Assembly (NCBI GenBank): GCA_023846275.1
Contig: JAIUJO010000085.1
Span: 898,365 to 962,364, forward strand
Origin: Vanilla planifolia
Lineage: Eukaryota; Streptophyta; Magnoliopsida; Asparagales; Orchidaceae
Direction of reading: 5' to 3'
DNA: 64,000 nucleotides
Within the stretch, counting starts at the first letter, position 1. Every line of letters begins with the position of its first letter. The translations under genes were made by a program, and so were the position numbers. Below the pieces are notes generated by a model. That model was given only the letters and a program-made list of their open reading frames with translations, did no database searches and was not told where the DNA came from. This document shows, in pieces, positions 15,023-30,900 of the stretch.

Positions 15023-18000
15023 ATGTATCGACACACACATGTGCACACGTGCAAATGAATAGATACACTCACATGCATATAAACACACCCCTAAATCCAC
15101 ATACATACACATGCACACACCCATATGCACATACCCATGCATACACAAGCACACACATAAATGTATACACACATACACATCAACACACACACAAACAAGC
15201 ACCCACACATTGACACATGCATGAAGATAGACACATACACACATGCACCCGCCCATGAACTCACATCCACATGCATGCACATACATACAAGCACACACAC
15301 ATGCACATAAGTGCACAAGCACCCAAACACACACACGTCCACACATGTACACATGCACTCACACACACGCAAGCACAAGCACATGTACACACGTAGACAT
15401 AACACATACAGACATACACATATGCACACATACACACTTGCATGATAACACACACAGAAGCACACATGCACATGTGCACATAAACACATGCACACACATG
15501 CACACATAATAAGTACACATACACAAAAGCAAGCACTCACACACATACAGTCATGTGCATAAACAAACACATTGACACACAGACATGCACACACACATAT
15601 GCACACATAGACATATGCATAGACATAAACAAACACACATATGCACACACAGATGAATACAAGCATGCAAAGATGTGCACATCACACAAACACACTCATG
15701 CATGCACACGCATGCACATACACACACCCACAGGCCTATGCAAACAAACACACATGCATTGGCACATGAAGAGACACGTGTAATCATGCATGCACCCATG
15801 CACATGCATAGGCATGCATATACAAATGCATGCTCGCATATGCATACATGTGCACAAACACATACACAAAATGCATGTACATGAGCACACACATGCATGC
15901 CCATGCACACATACACTCAAACACACACACAAAACCCCACCCCCATAAACATTCTTAGATACACAAGAAAAAGCACACAATTGCATAGACACATGTACAC
16001 ACACGCATGCGCATACACACCCAAGCATGCATACACACACACATGCATGAACACACCAACATGTGCACACATTCATACACTCATGCAAACACACCAACAC
16101 ACATACACATATGCACACACATGCACACAAACACATGCATACAAATAAATATGCTCACAAACATACATGAACACTCATAGATGCAAACTCACACATACAT
16201 ACACATGCAAATAGACACACACGCATGGACAAACACAAGTTTGTGCACACACACACATGCATCCAAACATGCAAACACACATACACAAACATCCATGCTT
16301 AGGAACATGCACACACAGATGCCCTTAGGCACAGGCAAACCAACACACATGAACTCACATATATGCACCAATGAATGCACATACATGGACGTACCCATGC
16401 ACACACGCACACGCACACACATGAATACCCTCACATGCACACAAATGCACTAACACACACACATAAATGGATGTACATGAGCATTCAGACATCTGCACAT
16501 GCACACATATGCACTCGCATATACACACATGCACATGGTTATGCACAAACTCAAATGTACAAGCAAAGATTCACACACTAGCACACTAACATGCACATGG
16601 ACACACACATATCCACTACCAAGTATGCAGCCATGCACACACACACTAAGATTGTGCACATGATCACACAAACTCACAAATACACAAGGGTGAACAAATG
16701 CACATACACATACACACACATAGAAGATGCAAGCACACACACACATCTCCATGTACACGTAAACACACATGCACACACATAAATACACACACACATGCAC
16801 ACATATATACATGCGCACATACACACACAGCGTGCACACACACACATGCATAAATATGCACATGTAGACTCACACATGCCTCTCCACACACCACACACAT
16901 GCATATAGAAATACACATATGCACACACACTCTTTTGTATACATACATAAACATATATACACCCATGCACACACACACATACATACTACTCACTCACATA
17001 CAAATTCATGCATAAACACACCCATGTACAAGCATATGAGCACATAAAAATAGATGCAGACATGCTCATATACCCACACACACACAATATACTCATGCAA
17101 AATACACACACAAACATGCACATGTATGCATAAATACATGCATACAACACACAAAAGCATGCCCATGCATTCACACAAGTGAACACACACTCCTATGCAC
17201 AAATAGATGCACACATGCACATAACCACAAAAACACATGTACATGCTTATACACATGCACACTTACACACACATACAGTCATAGACATACATGCACACAT
17301 GCATATGTGCACACTCTTGCACACACACACACACACATTCACATAATGCACATGCACACACACATACAAATGCACACATATGCACATATGCAAGCACATA
17401 TGCACACACACATATACACACACATGCACACAAACCAGTATACACATACGCACAAACATACTATAAATATACACAAACACATGCACACACACACACAAAG
17501 ACTCATGTGCACACACATATATGAGAACTGAGGCATAAAAACACATATGCATGCACCCATACACATACCAACACACATAAACACACAAGTTTACACACTC
17601 ACCAACACACATATCCCTATAGACACATATGCATACACACACTTAAACACATGCTCTATGACATACACACATGCATGCAAATACAAGCTCTTGTAATCAC
17701 ATAGTCAACCAAGTGCACACATACACTTATAAACACACGTGCACCCACACACAAACATGAAAATGCACACACACATGCACTAGCACTTACACATACACAC
17801 ATGCACATAAACATGCTCAAGCACACACATTCATGCAGACACAGAGGCAAACACACATAGGCACACACATGGGCACACACAAGCACACATGTACACACAC
17901 ACACACACATGCATGCACATAGACACACAAACACCCATATACACAAGTACACATACACAAATGAAAGCATGACAACATGCATATGTATGCACATGCAAAT

Positions 18001-21000
18001 CTGCACACACATTAACACAAAAGTAGACAAGCACACTCACACACATACATCTATGCACATGCACAAATGCACATAAACATAAACACTCACACAAAGACAT
18101 GCACACATATGGATAGGTGTATGCAAAATTGTATGCACACATGCCCCAATGCATGCCCTTGAATAGAATGATGCTCACACATACACATGCATGCCTACAC
18201 TCACACATGCTAATAGGCACATAAACGCACAAACAAGCACACACACATATGCAAATGCACAAGCACATAGACATCCAAACACACCAACACACATGATCAC
18301 AAAAGAAGACACACATGCACATAGACACACAATCACACATACAAACACACATGCACACATAAACATATGCATGACACGCACATGCACACATGCACACATG
18401 CACATACAATTTCTTGTGCACCAATGTACTCACATGCACATGCATATGCACATACATATGCATATGTAGAGAAACACATGCAAGTACATACACACATAGA
18501 TAAATAGCTATACACACATGCACATACGCATACACAGATGCACATAGAAACATGCATGCACACGCTACACATGTGCACATGCTCGCACACATCCGCACAC
18601 ACAGACACACTTAGACACACACATGTATATGCACATGCATTCATCCATACGCATACATGAATAAAGGCAAATACATACAGACACACAAGCACACACATAT
18701 GCATATATGGACAAGCAAACACGTGTAGATGCAAATGTAACCACATGCACATCCATACATGAATGCATGCATGTATACACTCATATGAACACACACACAC
18801 ACACATGCACACAGATGCATGCACACATATGCATGCACACAACTTTCACACACTCGTACACACAAGTATACACACACACACAAACACACCGACAAGCTCA
18901 CACACTCACACATGTACAAATGTAAGTCTGCACAACCTTAGGTGTGCACAAATATGCACCCACATGTGCACACACAAATGCACTCATACATAAACATACA
19001 AAGAGTCACATATCTACCCGCATGCATGATGATGCAAACATAATCATACACACAGACATATACAAGTACATAAACACAAACACACACACAAGCCGACAAT
19101 GATAAACACAAAAACACGCAAGCATATGCACATGCACATACAAATGCACAACCTCACACAGCCACAACCATACTTGTACATGCACACACACATGCATACC
19201 CATGCACACATGAACATGTAGCCAAAAAGGAAATTACATGTGCACAAACACACTTACACATACACATACACATGCACGTAAACACACACATGCATGCACA
19301 TGAATAAAACCCACTTACTCATGGAAACACAAATGCACATACACAGACCCACACAAACTAACACGCATTGGCGTACACACTCTCACTCATGCACACACTT
19401 GCAAACCCACAAGCACCCACACACACACATACACATACACAAGAAGACACAAACATGCCCACAAACAGACACGCATGTATGAACACTTGCACGCACACAC
19501 ACATGCATGTATGCATATGGATGCACACATGCACTCACAAACACATGCACATCCACATGCACTTGCATGCACACACACAAATGCACGTAAGAACATGCTC
19601 ACATATGCATAAACACATGTGCACTGACTCACATAGCCCAATAAACAGATGCATGGGCACAAGCACATAGACACTGATGCAGGCACACACACTTGCACAC
19701 CCACACATCCACACACCCACGTGCATACAAACATGTACACATGCATGGACACACACTCACACACAAGCACACACACACATGCCCATAGACACACATGCAC
19801 ACACAATGCATATACAACAACACATGAACACAAACATGCACACGTACACATTTAGATATAAAGTACACACACAAACCAACACATGTAAACATAAACACAC
19901 ACATAGACATGCACATGCAAAAAAACACAAGCACGCATATGCATGCATGTACAAGCACACACACTCACCCATACACTCGCACAAGCACAGATGCACACAA
20001 AATTACACACACATACAGAAATGTGTGTGCATGCACATACGTAGACACACATGTGTATGCACATAAATACGAAGAAACACATGCAAACACATATGCATAC
20101 ACACATGCATACAAACACACACACACACACACACGTGCGTGCACATACACATGCATGTGCATTAACATGCACATGCACACACATAGATGCATACACATAT
20201 GAACATAGGTAGACACAAACGTGCACATACACACGTGTTCTGACATGCATGTGCAAACATGCATGCATACGTGTACACAGGCGCACATATGCATATGGAT
20301 ACATACACACACACACATGCACATGCACAAAAGTAAGCACACATGCACAATCACAAACATGCACATTTACACACACATCTACACACACATATGCATAAAC
20401 ATGTACACACATATGTATGCTAAAATTTGCAAATGCACGCACACTCACACAAAGATGAACACACATGCATGTACCCATGCACACATATGCTACAACACTT
20501 AGAAACAAATTCACAAGTACACATACACACACAAGCATACAAACACACACACACACACAGAAGAATACATACATGTGCACACATATGCACACACACACAC
20601 ACACTTGCATGCTCATACACACAAATGCACATAATTACACATACACATGCACACACAAGCATACTCTTTCATGCATGCAAACACATATTTGCATGCAAAA
20701 GCACTCACACATAAACACACATGTAGAGGCACATGCACACACAAACACACTAACACTCACACATATGTGCATGCACATACAATCACATAGACATGCACAC
20801 ATACATGAAGGCGCAAGCATACATCCAAATACTCATAATTGAACACCCAAAAACACACAACAGTACACGCGCACACCAGCACATGCACCCATGCACCCAA
20901 AAACACTGATGCACACACATACATAGACACATGTGCATGCACTCACACATACGCACACACACGAATGTGCACACATGTTCACACAAACACACACACATGC

Positions 21001-22333
21001 TCACATGCACACTTGCACACTTTGCACATTAACACACACATACAAACATATACACAAGCACATGCACACACACACACACACTCATAAATGCACACGCACA
21101 CACACATAGACATATACACAAACACACACCTATGCACACTCACACCTATTCACAGACACACACATACACATATAAACATGCACACACACATGCACACTGA
21201 TGTACACATGCATAAATACACATGCACACATGTATGCACACATACAGATACACCCTTGCTCACACACAAACACACACACATATGCATGCACATGCTCATG
21301 CACACATCCATATAAAAAAATGAACAACCATGGACATGCACGCACATTGACACACGGGCACACACACATGCATACCCACACACACATGTTGATGCTAACG
21401 CATAGGGATAAATCATGTGGACACATGTGCACAAACACACACATGCACATGCATGCACACATGCATACATGTGTACACATGCACATATGCACGTGCATAT
21501 GAACACATAAACACTCACAAGCACAGGCATAGGAACACAAACATAGGCATGCTCACAAGCACATATATACACACCGACATGCACATACACACATGTACAT
21601 GCATAAGTACTCACACACATCTATAAGAAAGCTCACATACACAACACACACATACACAATCACTCAAACACATGCACCCACATTCATGCACATGCATACA
21701 ACCACATAGATGAACACACACACACATGCACATAAGCAAACAAATACATCCATATGCACACAAAAGAATACATAGTAAGTTACACTCACAAACACACATA
21801 CACATACGCGAATGCACAAACATGTAAAAAGGAAAATATGCACATGCATACACATGTATAACTGCACTTGCATACACATGCACATAAAAATGTAGGCACA
21901 CACACACACACACACTAACACACACAGACACATGTATACCCATGTGCATAAACATGCCAACACACATAGACACCCTCATATAGTTTAGAGCAAAAAACAC
22001 ATGCATGTACACAAACAAACCAATGCACACACACATGAACAAATCTATGCACATATATACACATAACAACACATACCCACACACATGCATGCACACATAT
22101 GTGCACACACACACACACACATGCACATAGCACACATGCATGTTCTCATGCATGCACACACATACACGTGCATGCACTCATATGTATGCACACACACAAC
22201 CACATGTGCACATACATGCGCACATGTCCAAACCCTCACACAAGCAAACAAACACAAACAAGCACACAAACTAACATACACAAAAACTCACACATGCATA
22301 ACATGTAGACACACACCGACATATACACACACA

Positions 22334-22349
22334 TGTGGGGGCCCCCTCA
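22334..22349. repeat. GC palindrome inside the CA array
   Basis: The sequence tgtgggggccccctca contains a perfect gggggccccc core (22337-22346) with a broken extension on each side. It is the only comparable G-run I saw on the plus strand of the 24-kb block, and stands out in a G-poor strand. Confidence 0.8.
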
Positions 22350-25300
22350 CACACATGCTCACACATCTAGTCACATGTGCACAATCATCGATATGTATGC
22401 ACACACATGCATACACGGACGAACACACTCATGCACTTACACATGTGCCCTCGTTCATACACACACACACATGCACACTCAAACACATGTAGTCATGCAC
22501 ATACACAAACATTAGACATAGACAAACGCTCACACCCACCCACACTAAAAACATACACATGAACACAGGAGCGCACACACACACATATACATATGTAGGT
22601 GCACACACATGCATACACACACCGCCACATATGCACACAAATGCCTACACAAACACATACACACACAACCACACAAATAGATGTACTTGAGCAAACAAAC
22701 ACATGTATATGTGCACACATGCATGTGCACAACAACATAAGCAAGTACACACACACACACATATGCATACACCTACACAAACACACACACACACCCACAC
22801 ACTCACAAAGGAACACATATACACATGCCCTAGTGAACACATGCAAATACAAACACAACCACAAATTCACAAATGAAAACACACACTCACACACACATAA
22901 AAAAGTACGCATACCCACACATGTACTAGCATTGGAGCACACACACACATGCAAATACTTATGCACATATGGAGATGCACACACACATGCACACAGACAT
23001 CCACACACACATAATCCCAAACAGAACCATACACTCATGCACACACATGCGAGCACCCTTGCACAAATCCAAGCACAAAAACACACATGCAAATGTGCAC
23101 ATGCCCACACACATGCTCATATAGACACAAAGATGCACACATGGACACATACACATACAAACACACATGCATAAAAACACACACACACACACACAAAGAC
23201 TCATATGTACCCCCATGTACACACATGTTTTTACACACACAATAAGACACATGCATATGCACACGCACACGTAAATACACACAAGCATTTGTGCTTGCAC
23301 TTGAATAAATGCACACATTCACACACAGATGAGCACGCAAATGCACACACATAAATGCACTTGTATGCACACTTAGGTAAACACATGGACACACACATAC
23401 ACACTTGTAGCCAAACACATACATGCACACACACAACTCACTAACATGCATGCATACACCCATGCACACATACAAACACACACATGTAGGCTCACACACG
23501 TGCACACAAGATCACAAACATACACACACATACAATAGACAAACATCTTAAAAAATATGCATATTCATGGACACATGCAGGTACACACATGCGCATGCAC
23601 ACATGTACACACACACACACACATAATAATCTATGCACACACATATAAGTAAGCACAAGCATGCACGCACACATATATACAAACACACACATACACATGT
23701 AGACAAACACACATACATTCATGCACTCACATTTGCCCACGTGCTCACGTACACATGCATGCACACACACATAAAAAATATATATGCACCAGCACCCACA
23801 GATGCATTGACACACACATATGTAGACACATAAAGGCTTACACACAAATGCACATTTGGATGCACACACGCATGCACAAATACATACATGCAAACACACA
23901 AACACATACACCTACAAGTACATGCACATGCACTCACACACATATGGACACACAAAAATGCACAGATATATGCACATACAATCTCACAAATATGCACACA
24001 TAGACACACACAAATATGCACAAACACATGCATGCTTACACATAAATACAAAAATTATTCACATTTGCAAACATATGCATAGATGAAACAAAGCACGATC
24101 ACACACACACATGCACACACACATGTGCTTATGTGGAGCATGCAAAGATATACACACACATGAATACACTTGCCCATAAATAAACACACATACCCACACA
24201 CATGCCCACACACACAAAATAACACACAAACATACATAATAACACTTGCACAAACACACAGATAGGCAATGCACACAAATTCATGTAAGCATGCATGCAC
24301 ATGCATACCAACAACAACACACACACATGCATGCACACATACACACAACTGCACACTCAAGCAAATAAAGGCACAAAAAACATGCACACACACACACACA
24401 CACACACTCATGCACACATACAAATTCACACATGTGTGCATGCACATAGACACATATGCACAGAGACACACTGATGCATGAACACACACATGGACATGCA
24501 CACACACTCACACAACTACACATGCACACATGCATACACATGCGAACACGTACACACATGCAAAAACATGTGAACACATGCAAACACATGCATCCATACG
24601 TACACACATACACGCACGTGGGTCCACAACAAAACACACAAACTTACAAGCGAACAAATGTGCACGAAAGCACGCATGGACTTATCTACGTAAGCACACA
24701 TGCACACACATATGCACACACACAAACACACATATACATGCTCACACTTAAACACAGACACACACACATTTGCACAATCTCATACATACACATGCACACA
24801 CATATGCACACATACACATATATACGAATAGACTTGCATAGCACACACACCCAAAGCACACATGTGCATGTGTACTCACACACACATAATCATGTGCACA
24901 CAAGCACACACAAGGGCATAAACATACCCATGCACATGAACAAACACACCCACATACACACTTACCCACTCACACATGTGCACAAATGCACTCAAACATG
25001 AACACATTGACAAGCACATGGACACACACATAAACTAGTACATACACCCATTCACACACAAGCACACACACATACACATATGCATGTGCACATAGCTAAA
25101 CCTATTACACACACATATATACATTAGCATGCACACATTACGCATATGTAGACACAAAAATAGATACACAAAAACTTACACACATGCATGCATCTCACAT
25201 ATATACATAAATTCACCTCACACACACACATGCATATACACCCCACACACACAAAGGAACATGCATGCACATGCACACGCACACACATGCACATAGATAC

Positions 25301-28300
25301 ACAAGAATAGATGCACACATAAGAATAAACACAAGCATACAGACATGAGCATGCACACACACACATCAGTACATGCACTCTCTCACAGGCATAGTAACAC
25401 CCATACATATGGAAATTTTCATGTATTGCACAAGTACAAACACTCATATGCACAAACATGCACACACACATACACATACACAAATACATGCACACTCACA
25501 CACATGCATGCACACACACACATGCAAGCACATGCCTACACACACATGTACACATGAATGCATGCACATAAGAATGCATGCATGTACCCACATACCCACA
25601 CAAGCACACACACAAACATGCACAAACATATACACATGCAAACATAAAAAAATACACACAAACATGCCCAAGTACATGCAAATAGATACAGATGCACATG
25701 CAAATACACGTACAAGAACATACACACACACACACACACACTTACACGAACATGCATAAACATTTGGTGGAGACACATATGCACTCACAAAAATGACTAC
25801 ACGAACACACGTACACACAAGCACAAATGCATGCACATGCATGACATACGCACATACGTACACATTTATGTTTGCACACATGAACACATTTACACAAGCA
25901 CACCTACATACACATGCATGCACATGCACACACACCCACACACTTGTACACACAAACATGCATATATAGATGGACACATACAAACAGACACACACATGCA
26001 TGCACAGACGTGCATATGCACCCATGCACACTTATACACACAAGTGCACCGATGAACAAACATGCATACCAACACAAATAGATGCACTTGGACAAACACA
26101 AACATACACTCATAGAAACACACATGGAAACACAAAAGCACAAACACATGTAAACAAAAAAGCACACACATATGTGCACACATGTGCATACACACATGTG
26201 AACACTCACAATCACACACTCAAACATACATGCACACCCAAAAGCATAATCAAGCACACACACATGCACACACATATTCACATATCGAAACATGTACATA
26301 TGTTTGTACACACATACATGCACACACATGCACACACACACACATGTATAGATGCACACACACATACATGCACCCACACTTACACACGAAAAACACATGT
26401 ATGCCGACATTCATGCATGCACAAACATTCACATACACGTGCACACTCATGTACAAATGCACCCGCACACACATTCCTATTCACATGAACACACACACAC
26501 CTACAAACACATTCATATAGGCACACACACACACACATGCACACAAAAACCTACACACACATGCACCCACACATTCATGCCCACACACACACACACCATG
26601 CAAGTGCCCTCACACACAAGTACGCAACACACATACACACACACATGCCCAAATGCATGCACAAATGCATACACACATGCACACATCCACATACACAAAC
26701 ACACATACACACACACAAATAAACACACATATACAAATATACAAGCACACATGCATTCACACATCCATGCACATTCATAGACATTCACATGCACATGCAT
26801 ACATGCACATAGAGTCTCAAACAAACACAAAAATACACATGATCATATACACACATGCACACACAAACACATGCATGCACAAATGCTTGCATGTACACCC
26901 ACACTTATACATTCTCATACAAGCATACACACATACAAAAATGCACACAACTACAAACACCTATGCAAACACACCCACACACACACAATCACACACAGCT
27001 ACACACAACCATACACAAACACTTGTATACACATAAACACACATACACATGAAGGTATCTACACACAAACCCACACAAACACATGCAAACATGTCCACAC
27101 ACATGCATGAACAAACACACAAATGGACATATGGACACACACACATGACCACACACACACACATGCATATGTACACACACAAACATGCACATGCACACTC
27201 ACACACAAGAATGCATGCACACAAGTGTGTACACACAAAAACAAACACACATAATGCACATATACACATGCACACAAACACACATATGCACACACACGTA
27301 CATGCATACACAAGCAAACACAGATGCATAAACACTTGCACACATGCACACATAAGAATATAGACACTCTCACAAGTACACTCACGTGCAAACATGCATG
27401 CACACATATGCATGCACATATAGACATGCACCTATGTACACACACTCACGTGCATACACATTCACACATATGCACAAATATATGCTAACACATTGGTACG
27501 CATGCATGCACACACACAGTCATAAGCACATGCACTTACTTATATTCTTGCACACACTCACATGCAGACAGGCACATGCACACACACATGTGCATACACA
27601 CATACAAACATACATTCTCACATATATACACACGTATGCACACAACAAATACACACACACCCACGCACACACAAATGCATATAAGTATATGCACATGTAT
27701 ACACACACTCACATGTACATACATATGTTCACAAATGTGCATACAAGTGCACAAACACGCATAGAGACACACACCCTTACCAACATGTGCACCCAAACAT
27801 GGATGCACACATAGACATTGACACACATGTGTATGCACACACACACAAAAACTAGTGCATAAGCACCCAAACACCAGTGCACATGCACACACATGCATAA
27901 GGACACAGATATACATGCATGCACACACACACAAACACACTCATCTGCACACAAACTCATAGATGCACACACACACACACACTCATACATATGGACACGT
28001 GCATAAACATATGCAAACACACACACACACACATGAAAGCATATGTACATGCAGGTATATAAGCACACGCATACACAAAAACAACCATGCATGCATATGC
28101 ACAAACATGCACATAAACACGTGCATGCACACACACATGCATGTATAGGCTCACACACTCATAAACATGCGCACACAAAGACACCATACACACATAGAAG
28201 ATGCACGCATATAGACATGTGTGAGCACACATGCATAATCACATACACAGAAGAACATAAGCACACATAAACACACCTACAACTATACAAACACTGTGCC

Positions 28301-28430
28301 TAGATTCACACACACACACACAACACAAACACTCACACACAGACACACACGCACACACAAAACTACTACACACATATTCCTACATACACATAGGTGTACG
28401 TGCATGCACATGCACACACAAATACACACT

Positions 28431-30900
28431 TCCTTGGCTTACTATTAGTAAAATTGGAATAGTTAAGCTTATAGTTGGAATATCACATTTCATGATAAGA
28501 ACCTCTAGAAGTTATTTGAAGTCATTATATGAATCTCCCTAGAAGAAAACAATTACACCTTTAGTCCCATAGGAAATCCAATGGTGTGCTTTGTTCCATA
28601 AGGGACCACTTGTGGTTCTTAAAGACTCTTAGAATCCGACATTGATTCCTATACGATTATCATTTCCATGTCAAATGCTTCATTGCATTTTGTAAAAAAG
28701 TGTTAGGCTTATCATGATTCCTATGCATAGGAAATTAGTTATAATGTAAGGAAATATATATTGAATTAGTTTATAGATAATTATATCATTTTTTTAGTTA
28801 GAAATTAATGTCGTTCATTCATAATTTTTATTCCATTGCTACATTCATATTTTGTATTAGTGCATAACACTCTTATTGTATGGGTCAAGGATTCCATATT
28901 GATCTACCTTGTTCTCCCCATTATAACAAGATCAAGTTGTTAAAATTTGAGTTGGAATTGTGCTAGAGATTATGAGAGCTTGTGAATTAGTTGGGTAATT
29001 CATTTTAATTATTCCATCATAAATAATATTATATTTGATACTTATTTCTCATCAATTATATTTTATTCGTTTTCAAACTGTTCTAGATTGTCTTATTAGA
29101 CTAGTGCTTACTAGTTATTTCTTCTATAAGACTTTTGTAGTTATTCACAATACTTCCTTATATTAGAGTAGATTTAAGTGGTTTTATAATATTTGTAGAT
29201 ATCTTATTCATGTTTTCCCCTTATGAATGGGAAAAATTATTAAATTCTTAGCATGGTAATATTTTTGGTTGAACTTGCAAATACAATATGACAATGTGAT
29301 TTTTTGGAATTTTGTTACACTCATGGAGTTTTTAAAAAATTATGTTTCATAGTGTAAAATCATTTGAGGGTTAGGCTAAGAAAAAATGATATGCATGTGT
29401 CTGTGTGTATTATGTGTGTACAACTGAATCCTTTTTTATTAAAAAAATTAGTTATATGATTGATTGAATATATACATAGGAAGTTTATTTTTACATTTAA
29501 AGGTTTAGCTTCAGTGTATTCGAAAATTGTCAATGCCATTATTCCAATGTCCCTGTTGAGGACCAAAGAGATTTTGATGATAATGACCTTATTATGTGAG
29601 ATTTTAACATAATCATAAATCTTGAATATATTTTTTCTCGATACTTGATGAAGATTACTTTTAAAGAGATCTTAAGAACTTCTAAAAGTATGATTTTGTG
29701 TTGTTGACCTTGAACAAAGATTAGTGGTAAATATTGAACCCTTTGAGTGATAAGCCGAAAAGAGACATTTTAAATTAAATTTTAAGTATTTTTTTAGAAT
29801 ATAAGCTTTATTTAAAAAATCTATGAAAGCTATAAAAATTAAATTGAAATTCAAATTAATCAACTTAAAAAAAGAACCGATAGAGCATTAATGTTGAACT
29901 TGTTCGCTACAATAATTGAATCGAGGCATCACTCATAAACAAGATGGAATTATCTTGTATCATGGCTCTACTCCTTACACCCATAAATAAATTAATCATG
30001 TTACTCAAAGTGTTATGACTATATCATGAATAAACTTAGTGGCACTAACGCTGAAATCAAACTTGTTTAAAAGCAAACAAAATGTCTTATAAGGAAGAAA
30101 ATATCAAATGGATCCTATAGGAGATAAATTTAAAGCTTTTTCGTCACTACTAAATTGTAAATTGCAGTAGTGATGTGGGTTGTCTAATCATGCAATTTTA
30201 CAATTACATGATCATTGCCATAGTCATCTTTTTTAAGCAATAGTTGTACTAACTAATCACACTATTTAATGAAATCCAAATATAGCCTTTAGATCATAAC
30301 ACTGATTTAACAGTTCATACGAAATCCAAATATCTAAACTACTCTAGTTTATTTCTAACTAACCAATTGTGTAATTTTCACAACCAAGCATTCCAAGATT
30401 CTTTTTGTCATGTAGCTCCTATGCAATGACTATTTTAACAAATATTTACTAGTTATTACAAATTTTAATAAAATAATATTAAGTTTTTAATTAAAAAATA
30501 TCTCTTAATTAAAAATATCAAATGGTTAATTTGGTAAATACTTTTAGCCATTAGAAAATATTTATAAATTAAGTAATTATTGAGTAAAATAAATTAATTA
30601 AATTTTTAAAAAATTCTAAAGAAACATATGAAGAGATGACATTTAAGCCAATAGTAGCTATTGCTCATCTTTACCTTTATACGCTATGTCCTTCTTCAGA
30701 AACTTGATATTCTTTCTTGAAAATAACAAAGCCCTCACTTTTCTTTTTTTATTTTATTAAATTAAAATTCTTGTGCTTCGTTGAGCATTTCTCAAGTGTA
30801 GGAATTACCTTTTACAGATTTTAATAGCTACTTTCCTTTCCTCTTTCTGCAAATCTTACTTCATTATAAGGCAATTATGGCCTATTATTTTCTATTTAAC
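28431..30900. other. AT-rich unassigned DNA
   Basis: No recognisable gene or domain. Short open frames at 29360-29566 and 29672-29863 (minus, 68 and 63 codons) carry no motif I know and look like chance frames in AT-rich DNA. The stretch 28440-28720 is somewhat more mixed in base content but I could not assign it. Confidence 0.5.
29389..29424. repeat. Short TG-rich tract
   Basis: The sequence reads atatgcatgtgt followed by ctgtgtgtattatgtgtgt. It is TG-rich on the plus strand, the opposite orientation to the 24-kb CA array that ends about 960 bp to the left. It is short and imperfect and may be unrelated. Confidence 0.6.

Larger units (their letters stand above)
4395..28430. repeat. 24-kb CA/ATGC low-complexity array (A/C-rich on plus strand)
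   Basis: About 24 kb is built almost only from ca/ac dinucleotides interspersed with atgc, catg, tgca and gtgc. On the plus strand A and C dominate throughout. I saw no long stretch where the orientation flips to TG-rich. Long segments alternate purine and pyrimidine without a break, for example 48 bases at 20115-20162. Breaks are mostly aa, cc or tt steps. Pure (AC)n runs are short and the block has no obvious uniform period, so it is a heavily interrupted CA microsatellite, not a classic satellite. It codes for nothing credible: the long open frames on both strands are His/Thr/Met repeats (plus) or Cys/Val/Met repeats (minus) that any such DNA yields. The left edge is sharp. The right edge is slightly purer CA (28306-28356) and ends before ttccttggctt at about 28430. 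Confidence 0.95.

Noticed and set aside
4375-28270. More than a hundred open frames of 60-275 codons on both strands
   Set aside because: They overlap in all frames, consist of His/Thr/Met or Cys/Val/Met repeats and follow from CA/ATGC composition. None has a domain, a start context or a codon bias that sets it apart.
4395-28430. CRISPR-like or telomere-like array
   Set aside because: There are no constant repeats with unique spacers and no TTTAGGG/CCCTAAA-type units. The block is an interrupted dinucleotide repeat.
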